A stretch of DNA of 64,000 bases from Cohnella algarum (GCF_016937515.1 NZ_JAFHKM010000002.1:4707001-4771000); one strand, 5' to 3'. Positions 18,419-27,349 are shown, counted from the first letter of the stretch. Notes: generated by a model from the letters alone, not told the origin. Numbers and translations: made by a program.

Positions 18419-19979
18419 TCTAGAAGTCCGGTGATAAAGTCCGCGTAAGCAGGCTTTTATCACGGTTTTGTCGAATTAATATCGTAACACGACTATCGAA
18501 AGAGTGATTAGGTATGAAAGCCCGCAAGTCATCGGCTATCCAGCCTCAGATGTTCCAATTCGTGGATATGGATGAACTCGTGCCGAAAAAGCACATCCTG
18601 CGCCAACTGAACGAAGCGCTTGATTTTTCCATCGTTCATGATTGGGTGGCGCCTCTATATACGGAACGTACCGGCCGCCCGGCGGCTGACCCGGAGCGGA
18701 TGGTTCGACTGATGCTGCTTTCGTATTTGTTCAACCATTCCGAACGGGAATTGTATCAACTGTTGCCCATGCATGCGGGCTATTTGTGGTTTTGCGGACT
18801 GGATTTCGAATCCGTCGTGCGCCCGGACTCATCGCGGCCGTCCCTGCCGGATCGGACGACCTTGGTGAAGACCCGGAAATTGTGGCGAACGCACGGTGTT
18901 TTTGAGAAGCTGATGAAACATGTCGTCGATCAGTGCATCGCCGCGGGACTGGTCCAACCCGATGTGCATGTCGGCGTCGACGGCACCCAGGTACGGGCCA
19001 ACGCATCCATTCACAGCTTGAAAGAAATCACCCTGGCCCCGGTGGAGTCGATTGAAGACTATTTGGCTCGCATGGCCCGGCAAGATGAAGAGACCGGTGG
19101 TGTCGCCCATGATTCCGATGATGACCGACAGCCGCCCGCACCGCCCGCGCAAAAAGAGCGGCTGCTGGAAGACGAAGCGACGCATGAAGATTTTCATGGC
19201 AAAACGTTCTCGAACAAGACCCACCGCAGCGTAACGGATCCGGATGCCCGCTTGTACAAAAAGAGCAACGGTCAGGAAGCGCATTTGCGGTATTTGGTGC
19301 ATGATGTGACGGATATCAAATCCGGCGTCATTCTGTCTACGCAAGCGAGCATCGCGTCCGGAACGGCTGAGCGTGAAACGAGCTTGCGGCAGCTCTTCGC
19401 GATCCGTTTTGCCCATCCGCAAATCCGGATTCGGACGCTTTCTGCCGATAAAGCCTACGGTACGACAGATTATCTGCAAGCGTTGTTCGAGCAAGGGATT
19501 GTTCCCCTGGTTTCGCTTCGCAACCTGACACTGGAAGATGTACCTGCTTGGAAACGTCAAACGAACGATCCGGAGAAACAACGCAAACGGCTGGCCAAAA
19601 TCCGGGAAATCCAAATTCGAAACAAAGCCAAACGAATTCAGCTTATGGGTTCTTACCGTCATCTGCAAAAGTTGCGGACGCGGTGCGAGCATGTGTTTGC
19701 CGAAAGCAAAGTCGCGCATGGCCTGGGCCGCGCACGGAGCCGTGGATTGGACTGCATGCAAGAGCAGGCGGTGCTCACGGCCATCGTTCAAAATCTGAAA
19801 AGACTGTGCCGGTTTAAGAAAAAGCGACCACAAACCGGTGTTTTGGCATGTCCAAAACCGAAATCCGTGATGATGGAGGCAGTGTCGGACCTGCTCATTT
19901 CGGCGCTGGTTGGGTTGTTTTCCTCTTTTTTTATGCCGAAGAGACGGTTACAACTGACCTAAATCACCGGACTTCTAGA
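18419..19979 (+). mobile_element. IS1182-family insertion sequence
   Basis: The element is bounded by perfect 17-bp inverted repeats: TCTAGAAGTCCGGTGAT at 18419-18435 and its complement at 19963-19979. It contains a single transposase gene (18514-19962). No clear target duplication is visible in the flanks. It is 1,561 bases long, normal for the family, and with an intact transposase it may still be mobile. Confidence 0.92.
18514..19962 (+). CDS. IS1182-family transposase
   Basis: 482 residues starting MKARKSSAIQPQMFQFVDMD. The N-terminal DUF772-type region (PAADPERMVRLMLLSYLFNH), the DDE-type core (HVGVDGTQVRANASIHSLKE with the first Asp, LSADKAYGTTDYLQAL with the second) and a C-terminal helical part with FAESKVAHGLGRARSRGLDC carrying the Glu are all present. 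The length and motifs match full-length IS1182 transposases. Confidence 0.93.
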   Translation: MKARKSSAIQPQMFQFVDMDELVPKKHILRQLNEALDFSIVHDWVAPLYTERTGRPAADPERMVRLMLLSYLFNHSERELYQLLPMHAGYLWFCGLDFESVVRPDSSRPSLPDRTTLVKTRKLWRTHGVFEKLMKHVVDQCIAAGLVQPDVHVGVDGTQVRANASIHSLKEITLAPVESIEDYLARMARQDEETGGVAHDSDDDRQPPAPPAQKERLLEDEATHEDFHGKTFSNKTHRSVTDPDARLYKKSNGQEAHLRYLVHDVTDIKSGVILSTQASIASGTAERETSLRQLFAIRFAHPQIRIRTLSADKAYGTTDYLQALFEQGIVPLVSLRNLTLEDVPAWKRQTNDPEKQRKRLAKIREIQIRNKAKRIQLMGSYRHLQKLRTRCEHVFAESKVAHGLGRARSRGLDCMQEQAVLTAIVQNLKRLCRFKKKRPQTGVLACPKPKSVMMEAVSDLLISALVGLFSSFFMPKRRLQLT

Positions 19980-20089
19980 ATTTGGGTATATGGGCGCATG
20001 CTCGCCTTTGCGGGATAGTGCAACGTTACGGGAGCCGAGCGCGTATCATTAAGGGGATTCGCATTCGGAGCGGAAAGGAAGAGGATGGC

Positions 20090-20275
20090 ATGTACGAATA
20101 TTCGTATGTTGAAACGTCGTTGGGCGGATTTTTCTCCTCGGCGACGCATCGGGAAACGATCGATGCGTATGCGAAGGAAGGCTGGAGGCTCGTTCAAGTT
20201 TTGCCGACCAACGATAACGGCCACGGCAAGCCTGCGCAGTATGAAATTATTTTCGAGCGGCCCGTGCCGGAGTGA
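20090..20275 (+). CDS. DUF4177-family small protein
   Basis: 61 residues from ATG 20090 behind AAGGAAGAGG. The pattern MYEYSYVETS then ETIDAYAKEGWRLVQVLP matches DUF4177, a family of small proteins of unknown function common in Firmicutes. It lies 76 bases before moeA on the same strand. A longer upstream extension of the frame is not supported by any ribosome binding site. Confidence 0.8.
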   Translation: MYEYSYVETSLGGFFSSATHRETIDAYAKEGWRLVQVLPTNDNGHGKPAQYEIIFERPVPE

Positions 20276-20351
20276 CGGGGAATCGTCAAGCGGCAGAAGG
20301 CGCTGTCGGCGCGATGGCAAAGGAAAAACAAGCGGAGGAAGGGGACGCGCA

Positions 20352-21635
20352 TTGGAAACGTCAGGGAATCGCCAAAACGCCAAATTCCAGCGAAAGACGT
20401 TGACCGTGGAGGAGGCAAGGGATGCGCTGACGCGGCGGGTTCGTCTTCTTCCGTCCGAGCGGGTCGGACTGCTGGAAGCCGTCGGACGAAGGCTCGCCGA
20501 ACCGGTGAAGACGAGCGAGCCGCTTCCTCATTTTCGGCGTTCCGGCATGGACGGCTTTGCCGTTCGGTTCGCGGACGTCGCGGACGCTTCTCCGCGGCGG
20601 CCCGTCGAGTTGGAAGTCGTCGAACGACTCCCTGCCGGGCAAGAACCGATCCGTCCGATCGCGGCGGGCACGGCAGCGCGCATCATGACCGGCGGCATCG
20701 TGCCGGACGGCGCCGACGCCGTCATCATGTTCGAAATGGCGGAGGAAATCGAAAGGGCGGGCCGGACCTTCGTCCGCATAAGGAAGCCGATCGCGCAAGG
20801 AGCCAATATAACCCCGATCGGCGAGGAGGCGGCCGCGGACACGCCGGTGCTGGAAGCGGGCGTCGTTATCGGAGCGGGGCAGGCGGCGATTTTAGCCGCG
20901 CTGGGTTGCGCCCGGGTGGAGGTGTTCCGCAAGCCGATCGTGACGGTCGTTTCGACCGGAACGGAATTGCTTCGCGTCGAGGAGCCGTTGCAGCCGGGAA
21001 AAATCCGGAACAGCAACGCCTACATGCTCGCCGCGCAAATTGCCGCGGCCGGCGGGCAGCCTCGCCTCGCCGGCTCCATTCCCGACGATTCCGCGCTGGC
21101 GGAACGGACGATCGGCGAGTTGCTGCATTCGGACGCCGATCTCATCGTGACGACGGGCGGCGTTTCCGTCGGCGATTACGATCGGATGGCGGATTTTTTT
21201 CTGAAATGGAAAGGAACGACCCTTTTTACGAAAATCGCGATGAGGCCGGGCAGTCCGACCAGTGCGGGCGTATGGGGCGACAAGTTCCTGATCGGGCTTT
21301 CCGGTAACCCTTCCGCCTGCTTTGTCGGGTTCGAACTGTTCGTCCGTCCCGTCCTGGCCGGCATGCAGGGCGGCAAGGCGGAAGCGGGCCGGACCTTTAC
21401 CGCGGTTCTTGCCGCCGATTATATGAAAGCGAACGGCTACACCCGTTACGTCCGCGGCCGCTGGTACAGCCGAAACGGAATTCATTACGTCGAACCGGTC
21501 GGTCCGGATAAATCAAGCGCCATGCTATCGCTCAAGGAAGCCGATTGCCTGATCGTCATCCCGCCGACGAAAACGGGAGTCGCGGCCGGAGAGGTCGTAG
21601 AGGCGATTTTATTGGGGGATATCGCGTTCGCTTAA
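20352..21635 (+). CDS. moeA: Molybdopterin molybdenumtransferase
   Basis: 427 residues if started at TTG 20352, which follows AGGAAGGGG. It opens with LTVEEARDALTRRV, then PLPHFRRSGMDGFAVRFADV (the MoeA domain II signature), VSTGTELL and the MPT-binding TTGGVSVGDYD, and GLSGNPSACFVGFEL. It inserts molybdate into adenylylated molybdopterin in the cytoplasm. No other molybdenum cofactor gene is in the window. Confidence 0.92.
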   Translation: METSGNRQNAKFQRKTLTVEEARDALTRRVRLLPSERVGLLEAVGRRLAEPVKTSEPLPHFRRSGMDGFAVRFADVADASPRRPVELEVVERLPAGQEPIRPIAAGTAARIMTGGIVPDGADAVIMFEMAEEIERAGRTFVRIRKPIAQGANITPIGEEAAADTPVLEAGVVIGAGQAAILAALGCARVEVFRKPIVTVVSTGTELLRVEEPLQPGKIRNSNAYMLAAQIAAAGGQPRLAGSIPDDSALAERTIGELLHSDADLIVTTGGVSVGDYDRMADFFLKWKGTTLFTKIAMRPGSPTSAGVWGDKFLIGLSGNPSACFVGFELFVRPVLAGMQGGKAEAGRTFTAVLAADYMKANGYTRYVRGRWYSRNGIHYVEPVGPDKSSAMLSLKEADCLIVIPPTKTGVAAGEVVEAILLGDIAFA

Positions 21636-21641
21636 TTATGT

Positions 21642-21811
21642 TATAATGGCTTATGAATTTAAGGAGGTGTAATCGTTGACGCATTCGATGCGGTTGCGGT
21701 AAAGCGACGAGCGACTTGTGAAACTCGCCCAATTTTTGGGAATTGGGGACGGGTTTATTTGGATTGCGCTTTCGCGTGTACTGACAACCAAACGAATGAG
21801 GAGACGATATC
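21642..21811 (+). promoter_or_regulatory. Macrolide-type leader/attenuator region upstream of the MFS efflux gene
   Basis: TATAAT at 21642-21647 is a good -10 box. AAGGAGGTG (21661-21669) then serves a leader ORF at 21676-21702. After it, AAACTCGCCCAATT (21721-21734) pairs with the segment 21741-21756 (14 bp with two bulges), followed by TTTATTT, resembling an intrinsic terminator. CGAG at 21707-21710 can instead pair with CTCG at 21724-21727 and so compete for the terminator's 5' arm. A second stem, 21758-21766 with 21785-21792, ends just before the efflux gene's GAGGAG at 21798-21803. The design is that of drug-induced attenuation. Confidence 0.65.
21676..21702 (+). CDS. ErmDL-like macrolide-arrest leader peptide, (M)THSMRLR
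   Basis: TTG-ACG-CAT-TCG-ATG-CGG-TTG-CGG-TAA, with AAGGAGGTG six bases upstream. The eight-residue product equals the first eight residues of ErmDL, the leader peptide of the Bacillus licheniformis ermD gene, on which macrolide-bound ribosomes stall at the Arg-Leu-Arg (+X+) motif. Here the peptide stops right after that motif. The start is TTG instead of ATG. It probably makes expression of the downstream MFS pump macrolide-inducible (inference). Confidence 0.7.
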   Translation: MTHSMRLR

Positions 21812-23043
21812 ATGCACCTTCAATGGAAAAAAAAGTTCGCGTTCATTTTTTGCGGTCAAATCTTCTCGATTTTGACCTCGTCCATGGTTCAATTTTCGAT
21901 GATTTGGCATTTGACGGAAACGACCGGTTCGGCCGCAGTTCTGATGATGGCCGGGCTGGCCGGCTTTTTGCCGCAGGCGCTGCTGGGCCCTTTTATCGGC
22001 GTCTGGCTCGACCGGTGGAACCGCAAACGGACGATGATGACCGCCGACGGCGTCATTGCGCTTTTCAGTTTGATTTTGGGCCTCTATTTCTATTTCGGCG
22101 AACCGGGCGTCGGATTCGTTTATGCGATTCTTATGATCCGCTCCGCCGCTTCCGCCTTTCACGCGCCCGCGTTTCAAGCGGCCATTCCGCTCATCGCGCC
22201 CGAAGAACAGCTGACGCGGGTGGCGGGCTGGCATCAAATGGTGTTCTCCTTTTCCAATGTGATCGGCCCTGCGCTCGGAATCGCGGTCTATTCGGCCACT
22301 TCCCTAGGAGCCGTATTGTTTCTCGACGTCCTCGGCGCGTTGATCGCGAATATGATGCTGTTATTCGTCCAAATTCGGCAGCCCAAACCGGAAGCCGGAC
22401 CGTCGCCGTCCTTTCTGAACGAGTTCAAACTCGGTTGGAGGGCGTTCGCGCAAGCGAAGCCGATCGTGTTCGTTACGGTCATAACCGCCGTGTTCGGCAT
22501 CGTGTTCATGCCGCTTGCGACTTTGTTTCCTTTCATGACGTTGTCGCACTTCGAGCGCGGGGGATACAGCGCGAGCATCGTCGAAGCCGCGTTCGGCATC
22601 GGGATGATTCTCGGCGGCGCCTTGCTGTCCATCGCCGCTTCCAAATGGAAAGACAGCACCTATATGAGCTTGAGTTTGGCTGCCATCGGCCTGACGTGCG
22701 TTTTCGGCGGCGTCCTCGGCAAGGACGGATTTTTCGTTTTCCTCGCGCTTTCGTTTTTAATGGGGCGGCGGCTCCGTTTTTCAACGGTCCTTATATGGCG
22801 ATGATCCAGCGTGCGTTCGAACCGGAGATGCTCGGGCGCGTGCTCTCCTTCGTGACCAGCGTAACGCTGCTCTCCTCGCCGGTCGGGCTGCTGGTCGCGG
22901 GACCGATCGTCGACCGGTACGGCGTGCAGCTTTGGTTTTTCGGCTCCGGAATCGTCGTGTTGTTGACCGGTCTCTTGCTGTTCCTCCGGTTCAAAGGGGA
23001 GCGCGGAGAAGCGGGCGAAGCGGTACCGCAAAAACAAGCCTGA
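21812..23043 (+). pseudogene. MFS efflux transporter (macrolide-efflux-like), frameshifted
   Basis: ATG 21812 follows GAGGAG. The protein has an N-terminal span FIFCGQIFSILTSSMVQFSM, then LLGPFIGVWLDRWNRKRTMM (the MFS loop 2-3 motif), resembling Mef-type and related drug pumps. The frame breaks at the GGGG of 22762-22765 (LSFLMG, then out of frame). One more G restores GAAAPFFNGPYMAMIQRAF and the final two membrane spans, ending at 23043. The intact protein would be ~410 residues with 12 spans. The macrolide-arrest leader just upstream predicts a macrolide or similar ribosome-targeting drug as substrate. It is flagged as a pseudogene because of the frameshift, which may be a sequencing error in a G run. 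Confidence 0.75.
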
Positions 23044-23053
23044 TCGTCCGCTG

Positions 23054-23092
23054 AACGAAAGAGGGCCCGGCGTCGGGTCCTCTTTCGTTATT
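23054..23092 (+). terminator. Terminator after the MFS gene
   Basis: AACGAAAGAGG (23054-23064) pairs perfectly with CCTCTTTCGTT (23079-23089), with an inner GCCCGG/CGGGT stem. It closes the efflux unit and separates it from the FusB-type gene's own promoter. Confidence 0.75.
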
Positions 23093-23099
23093 CGGGGTA

Positions 23100-23337
23100 T
23101 TGCGACGAAACCGGAGATTGCCTTATAATGGGCAAACAAGGGAGGTCGGTACGGATGGCAAAACATTTTGCCGGAATCGGCAACGACTCGTGCAAAGCCT
23201 GAACTTAGGGGCGATACTTTGCATGGGGCGGACTTGAACATTCCTTTCATCGCCCGATACCGCTTTTTATCGTTTCTAATAATCGGCTTTGCACGCCTTA
23301 TTTTATTTCCACTACTAAAAATAAGGGGCTGTAAAGC
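23100..23337 (+). promoter_or_regulatory. Promoter and translational attenuator of the FusB-type gene
   Basis: TTGCGA (23100-23105) and TATAAT (23124-23129) are 18 bases apart. After a 15-codon leader ORF (23155-23202) come competing stems. Just before the gene, GCTTTGCA (23286-23293) plus CCTTATTTT (23296-23304) pair with AAAATAAGG (23318-23326) plus TGTAAAGC (23330-23337). This buries the AAGGGG ribosome binding site right up to the ATG. TGCAAAG, in the last codons of the leader (23191-23197), can pair with CTTTGCA at 23217-23223 or with the copy inside the sequestering stem (23287-23293). GGGCGAT (23209-23215) pairs with ATCGCCC (23249-23255). A ribosome stalled on the leader would change which stems form. 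Confidence 0.75.
23155..23202 (+). CDS. Leader peptide of the FusB-type gene, 15 codons
   Basis: ATG 23155 to TGA 23200-23202 encodes MAKHFAGIGNDSCKA, preceded by GGGAGG. Its Cys-Lys codons form one arm of the competing stems described for the leader region, which is typical of regulatory leader ORFs. It resembles no protein family I recognise. Confidence 0.6.
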   Translation: MAKHFAGIGNDSCKA

Positions 23338-24003
23338 ATGTGCCAACCATTTATTAGAAACCATCAATATAACTTGATCAAGAAGCAGGCCGTTCATCTG
23401 CAGCGAACGTGCAGCACCGTATCCGATCCGAAAGTGGTGGAGTCGGTGCGAAACAACGTGATGTACAAAATTCAGGAGGCGTTCCCGGACGCGCTCGAGC
23501 CGTCGCAAGAACAAACGTTGGGGAAGGTTGCGGACGTTTATACGTCGGAGGACGTGCAGTCTTATTTGCGCTCGCTGGAGCCTTATCGCGAACCGTTCGA
23601 CCAAATGACGGACGCGCAGCTCCGCAAGCTGTTCCCGAAAGCGAAAAAACTGAAGCTCCCCGACAGGGAAGCCGTCGACGGACGTTATCTCACTTATTTG
23701 GGATGGACCGACATTTCGTCGAACAAGCTTTACCTCGTTTACCGCCTTGACGGACAGCTTGTCGGCATCGAAGGGAAATTGACCCCCACGCATAAAAAAG
23801 GAACCTGCTTTTTGTGCAACCGCCAGGAAGAGGTTGCCCTGTTCACGGCGATCGCCAAAGCGAAGCCGGCCAACGCGTCGCCGGATTACTTCAAGGCGAT
23901 CGGCAACTATTTGTGCGTGAACTCCAGCGCTTGCAACGGCAACATAACGGATGTCGACGCTCTGGAAAAGTTCGTCCGGGCAGTCACGGGACGCTCCGAA
24001 TAA
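23338..24003 (+). CDS. FusB/FusC-family elongation factor G-binding protein
   Basis: 221 residues, close to the usual ~213 of FusB. The N-terminal helical part ends near PKAKKLKLPD. The C-terminal treble-clef zinc module shows CFLCN at about residues 159-163 and CVNSSACN at about 193-200, giving the four cysteines. FusB-type proteins bind EF-G and free it from ribosomes stalled by fusidic acid. Chromosomal homologues are frequent in Firmicutes, so actual resistance is not certain. A dedicated leader and terminator mark it as a stand-alone drug-response gene. Confidence 0.88.
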   Translation: MCQPFIRNHQYNLIKKQAVHLQRTCSTVSDPKVVESVRNNVMYKIQEAFPDALEPSQEQTLGKVADVYTSEDVQSYLRSLEPYREPFDQMTDAQLRKLFPKAKKLKLPDREAVDGRYLTYLGWTDISSNKLYLVYRLDGQLVGIEGKLTPTHKKGTCFLCNRQEEVALFTAIAKAKPANASPDYFKAIGNYLCVNSSACNGNITDVDALEKFVRAVTGRSE

Positions 24004-24020
24004 CCGTCGAACGATCGAAA

Positions 24021-24050
24021 GCCGCCGAAATCGCTCGGCGGCTTTTGCTT
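24021..24050 (+). terminator. Terminator of the FusB-type gene
   Basis: GCCGCCGA (24021-24028) pairs with TCGGCGGC (24035-24042), followed by TTTTGCTT. It also lies just past the arsC stop on the opposite strand. Confidence 0.8.
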
Positions 24051-24057
24051 GTTCGGA

Positions 24058-24483
24058 TTATTTTCCTTCTTGAAGAAAAGAGTCGATCCGCGCTCGAATC
24101 GCGTCGCGAACGCCGCGGAATTGCGCCATGATCTCATCTTCGGTTCCGGTCGCCTTCGCCGGATCGTCGAATCCCCAATGCCATTTGATCGCGTTCGGAT
24201 TCGCGATGGCGGGGCAGTGCTCGTCGGCATGCCCGCACAGGGTAATGACGTAAGCCGCGCGATTGAGCAGATCCGGGTCGATGACGTCCGACGTATGGCC
24301 GCTGATGTCGATGCCGGCTTCCTTCATCGCCCGAACGGCCCGGGGATTCAGCCCGTGGGCTTCCAGGCCGGCGCTTCTGACCTCGTAACGGCCGCCGCCA
24401 AGCGCTTTTAAAAATCCGTCGGCCATCTGGCTGCGGCATGAATTGCCCGTGCACAAAAAATAAACAAGCGGTTTGGTTTCCAT
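24058..24483 (-). CDS. arsC: Arsenate reductase, thioredoxin-coupled type
   Basis: 141 residues from ATG 24483 behind AAAGGAG. The low-molecular-weight phosphatase-like loop CTGNSCRS (Cys at residue ~11) and the second redox cysteine region [13 protein letters not shown] (two Cys) are those of the thioredoxin-dependent ArsC of Bacillus and Staphylococcus. It reduces arsenate to arsenite in the cytoplasm for export by ArsB. It is the last gene of arsR-arsB-arsC. Confidence 0.93.
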   Translation of the reverse strand: METKPLVYFLCTGNSCRSQMADGFLKALGGGRYEVRSAGLEAHGLNPRAVRAMKEAGIDISGHTSDVIDPDLLNRAAYVITLCGHADEHCPAIANPNAIKWHWGFDDPAKATGTEDEIMAQFRGVRDAIRARIDSFLQEGK

Positions 24484-24520
24484 GCGGTTTGCTCCTTTTG
24501 GCGGTTCGTCCGCCGATGAT

Positions 24521-25813
24521 TTAGCCGATGAGGCGAAGCCATACATAAAGACCGGTTAACGTAACGAACAAGACCGGAACGGTGAGCAGGATGCCTGTCC
24601 TGAAATAGGCTCCCCACGTGATTTTAATGCCCTTTTTGGAGAGAACGTGCAGCCAGAGCAGCGTCGCGAGCGAGCCGATCGGCGTCATTTTCGGCCCAAG
24701 GTCGGAGCCGATGACATTGGCGTAAACAAAAGCTTCCCGGAGCGTGCCCGAAGCGCCGGCGCCTTCGATGGCCAAAGCATTGATCATGACCGTCGGGAGG
24801 TTGTTCATGACCGAAGAGAGCGCGGCGGCAATGGCTCCGGCCCCGAGCGTGCCGGCAAACAAGCCTTGCTCGCCGGCCCAGGCGAACGCTTTGCCGAGCT
24901 CGTCGGTAAGTCCGACGTTGCGCAGTCCGTAGACGACGACATACATCCCGATCGAAAAAACGACAATTGCCCAGGGAGCGCCTTTTACCAGCTTCCACGC
25001 CTGAATTTCCCGGCTTCGCCTTGCCAGAAAAAGAAAGACGATCGCTGCGGCGCCTGCGACGAAAGAGACCGGCACGCGAATGAATTCGCTGGCCATATAG
25101 CCGGCAAGCAGCACGGCGAGCACGATCCAGGAGATACGGAAGAGGCGAACGTCCTTGATGGCGTCTTTGGGCGGCTTTACTTGCGAAAGGTCGTATCGCT
25201 TCGGAATGCTCTTCCGGTAAAAGAGAAACAGGACGGCAAGACTTGCGCCGATCGAGAACAAGGCGGGAACGATCATCCGGCTCGCATATTCCGCAAACCC
25301 GACGCCGAAAAAGTCCGCGGAGACGATGTTGACGAGATTGCTGACGACAAGCGGCAGGGAAGCGGTGTCCGAAATAAAGCCGCCGGCCATAATGAAAGGC
25401 AGAATCATTTTGTCGTCGAATTTCAGCGCCCGGACCATCGCCAGGACGATCGGCGTCAAAATGAGGGCGGCGCCGTCATTCGCGAAAAAGACGGCAACGA
25501 GCGCACCGAGCAGAATGACGTAAACGAACATCAAATTCCCGTTGCCTCGGGCGAACCGCGCCATATGGAGCGCCGCCCATTCGAAAAATCCGATTTCGTC
25601 CAAAACGAGCGAGATCAGGATGATGGCGACGAACGCCAGCGTCGCGTTCCAGACGATTCGGGTCACGTCCCAAACGTCGTCGAAGGTAACGACGCCGAAC
25701 AGCAGGGCGATGACGGCGCCGACGGAGGCGGACCAACCGATGCTTAAACCTTTCGGCTGCCAAATGACAAAAACGAGCGTGACGAGAAAAATTGCAATCG
25801 CGACAATAAGCAT
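24521..25813 (-). CDS. arsB: Arsenite efflux pump ArsB
   Basis: 430 residues with about 11-12 membrane spans. It starts [20 protein letters not shown] and includes [18 protein letters not shown], the conserved ArsB/NhaD-type segment. It exports arsenite or antimonite across the cytoplasmic membrane. The start at 25813 has GGAGGAA upstream and lies 12 bases from the arsR stop. Confidence 0.95.
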   Translation of the reverse strand: MLIVAIAIFLVTLVFVIWQPKGLSIGWSASVGAVIALLFGVVTFDDVWDVTRIVWNATLAFVAIILISLVLDEIGFFEWAALHMARFARGNGNLMFVYVILLGALVAVFFANDGAALILTPIVLAMVRALKFDDKMILPFIMAGGFISDTASLPLVVSNLVNIVSADFFGVGFAEYASRMIVPALFSIGASLAVLFLFYRKSIPKRYDLSQVKPPKDAIKDVRLFRISWIVLAVLLAGYMASEFIRVPVSFVAGAAAIVFLFLARRSREIQAWKLVKGAPWAIVVFSIGMYVVVYGLRNVGLTDELGKAFAWAGEQGLFAGTLGAGAIAAALSSVMNNLPTVMINALAIEGAGASGTLREAFVYANVIGSDLGPKMTPIGSLATLLWLHVLSKKGIKITWGAYFRTGILLTVPVLFVTLTGLYVWLRLIG

Positions 25814-25825
25814 GATTCCTCCGGC

Positions 25826-26149
25826 TTAACAGCAGTTATTGGATCCGGGATTCGGGATTTTCAAAGACGGGAGCTGCTTGATGAGATCGTGTAGATAAGG
25901 TTTTCCGTCCGCGTTCAAGGAATAATAAATCCACTGGCTCCGCCGGGTTTCGCTCACGATTCCGCCGGTCTTGAGTTTCTTCAGGTGCTGGCTGACGTTG
26001 GGCTGGGTCGTTTGCAAAAAGTCGACGATATCGCAAACGCACATTTCCCGCTCCTTCAGCAGGGCGACGATCGTCAGCCGGGTTTTATCGGCGAGAAGCT
26101 TGAGCGTGTCGGCCATATCCTCAATCGAGGGTCGAACGGCATTTTCCAA
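25826..26149 (-). CDS. arsR: Arsenic-responsive repressor ArsR
   Basis: 107 residues with a winged helix-turn-helix. The sensor motif EMCVCDIVDFL (the ELCVCDL type) provides two cysteines for arsenite, and QPNVSQHLKKLKTGGIV is the recognition helix. A CC pair at the C-terminus may add to metal binding. It represses its own operon and is released by arsenite. Confidence 0.95.
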   Translation of the reverse strand: MENAVRPSIEDMADTLKLLADKTRLTIVALLKEREMCVCDIVDFLQTTQPNVSQHLKKLKTGGIVSETRRSQWIYYSLNADGKPYLHDLIKQLPSLKIPNPGSNNCC

Positions 26150-26194
26150 CGGGTTCCCTCCTTTTTCGGTTTTGAAAGAAGATATTCGCCTTTC

Positions 26195-26223
26195 ATTATA
26201 TAATCAATTCATAATATTATCAA
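26195..26223 (-). promoter_or_regulatory. ars operon promoter and operator
   Basis: On the minus strand TTGATA (complement of 26218-26223) and TATAAT (complement of 26195-26200) are 17 bases apart. The spacer is AT-rich with imperfect dyads (AATCAATTCATAATATTATC), a suitable ArsR target. The region also faces the promoter side of the divergent DHHW gene. Confidence 0.7.
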
Positions 26224-26305
26224 TCACTTATAGAAAGGCATATTCGCAAAAGAATTGGAGAATACTATGTTTTAATAGTTTTGAATTTGCGCCGAAAGAA
26301 GGGGC

Positions 26306-27349
26306 ATGATGAAGCATAGAGGCTTGTTCGTCCTTACTCTATTCTTGTTCGCCGTTGCCGGGATCGGACTCGCCGGTTTGTTCGGGACCGATTCGGGAGA
26401 AGGAGACCGGAACGAACAAAGCGGCGGAAGCGAAGCGGCCGGGGAAGGCGATGGCGAAATCGTCGTCGTCGATTCGGTTCGCTATTTGATTTTGGACGAT
26501 CGGTCCGTGCATTTGTTTACTTATTCCGCAGCCGCAGCGGAGCTGTTCGCGGATGCGCTTAACCGCTTCAAGGCTGCCGCCGATCCCGGCGTCAACGTTT
26601 ACTGTCTGCTTGCCCCTACGTCCGCGGAATTCGTAGAGAGCCGTAAATACAGGGAAATGTCCGATTCGCAGAAAGCCGCGTTTGCCCGCGTCGACGGGAT
26701 GCTGGATCCGGGCATTGTCCGAATAGACGCATACGGCGCTTTGGAGAAGCATCGCGACGATTATTTGTATTTTCGCACGGACCATCACTGGACGGCTTTG
26801 GGCGCTTATTACGCCTATGATCGGTTTATGCAGGCGATCGATGACGAGCCGGTCGCTCTCGAAGAGTATGCGGCGGGAGTGATCGAAGGCTTTCTGGGCA
26901 GCGACTTCAAGGCGACGTCCAGCGAGAAATTGAAGGCGAACCCGGATGCGATCTCCTATTACGCGCCGTTGCGGGAATACGTTTATACCGCTTATTCGAC
27001 GAAGGATCAGCCGCTGGACCGCCGGGTCGTCGATCCCAAGTATGCCGGCGAGGAGGCCGGCTTTTATGCGGTTTTTCTCGGAGGAGATTTCCCTTGGGGG
27101 AAAATCGAAACCGGCAACCGGAACGGCAAGCGGATCGTTGTCGTCAAAGACTCGTACGCCAACGCGTTCATCCCGTTTTTGCTCCCGCATTTCGAAACCG
27201 TTTATTATATCGATCCCCGAACGTTCAAGGGAAATTTGAACGACTTCGCGAAGGAACGGGAAATCACCGACGTGCTGTTTCTCTACAGTTCGACCGCGGC
27301 GAGAACAACGAGCGTCGGAAGCTTTTTGAACGCGATCCAGGAACATTAA
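26306..27349 (+). CDS. DHHW-family protein (AlgX/AlgJ-like SGNH hydrolase fold)
   Basis: About 347 residues with an N-terminal membrane anchor or signal (FVLTLFLFAVAGIGLAGLF) and a Gly/Glu-rich linker. The motif TDHHWTALGAYYAYDRFM defines the DHHW family, and VVVKDSYANAFIPFLLPHF matches the catalytic Ser block of AlgJ/AlgX-type O-acetylation proteins. In Firmicutes such proteins often accompany an MBOAT acyltransferase that acetylates cell-surface polymers; none is seen here. Start ATG 26306 or 26309, with GAAGGGG upstream. Confidence 0.82.
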   Translation: MMKHRGLFVLTLFLFAVAGIGLAGLFGTDSGEGDRNEQSGGSEAAGEGDGEIVVVDSVRYLILDDRSVHLFTYSAAAAELFADALNRFKAAADPGVNVYCLLAPTSAEFVESRKYREMSDSQKAAFARVDGMLDPGIVRIDAYGALEKHRDDYLYFRTDHHWTALGAYYAYDRFMQAIDDEPVALEEYAAGVIEGFLGSDFKATSSEKLKANPDAISYYAPLREYVYTAYSTKDQPLDRRVVDPKYAGEEAGFYAVFLGGDFPWGKIETGNRNGKRIVVVKDSYANAFIPFLLPHFETVYYIDPRTFKGNLNDFAKEREITDVLFLYSSTAARTTSVGSFLNAIQEH

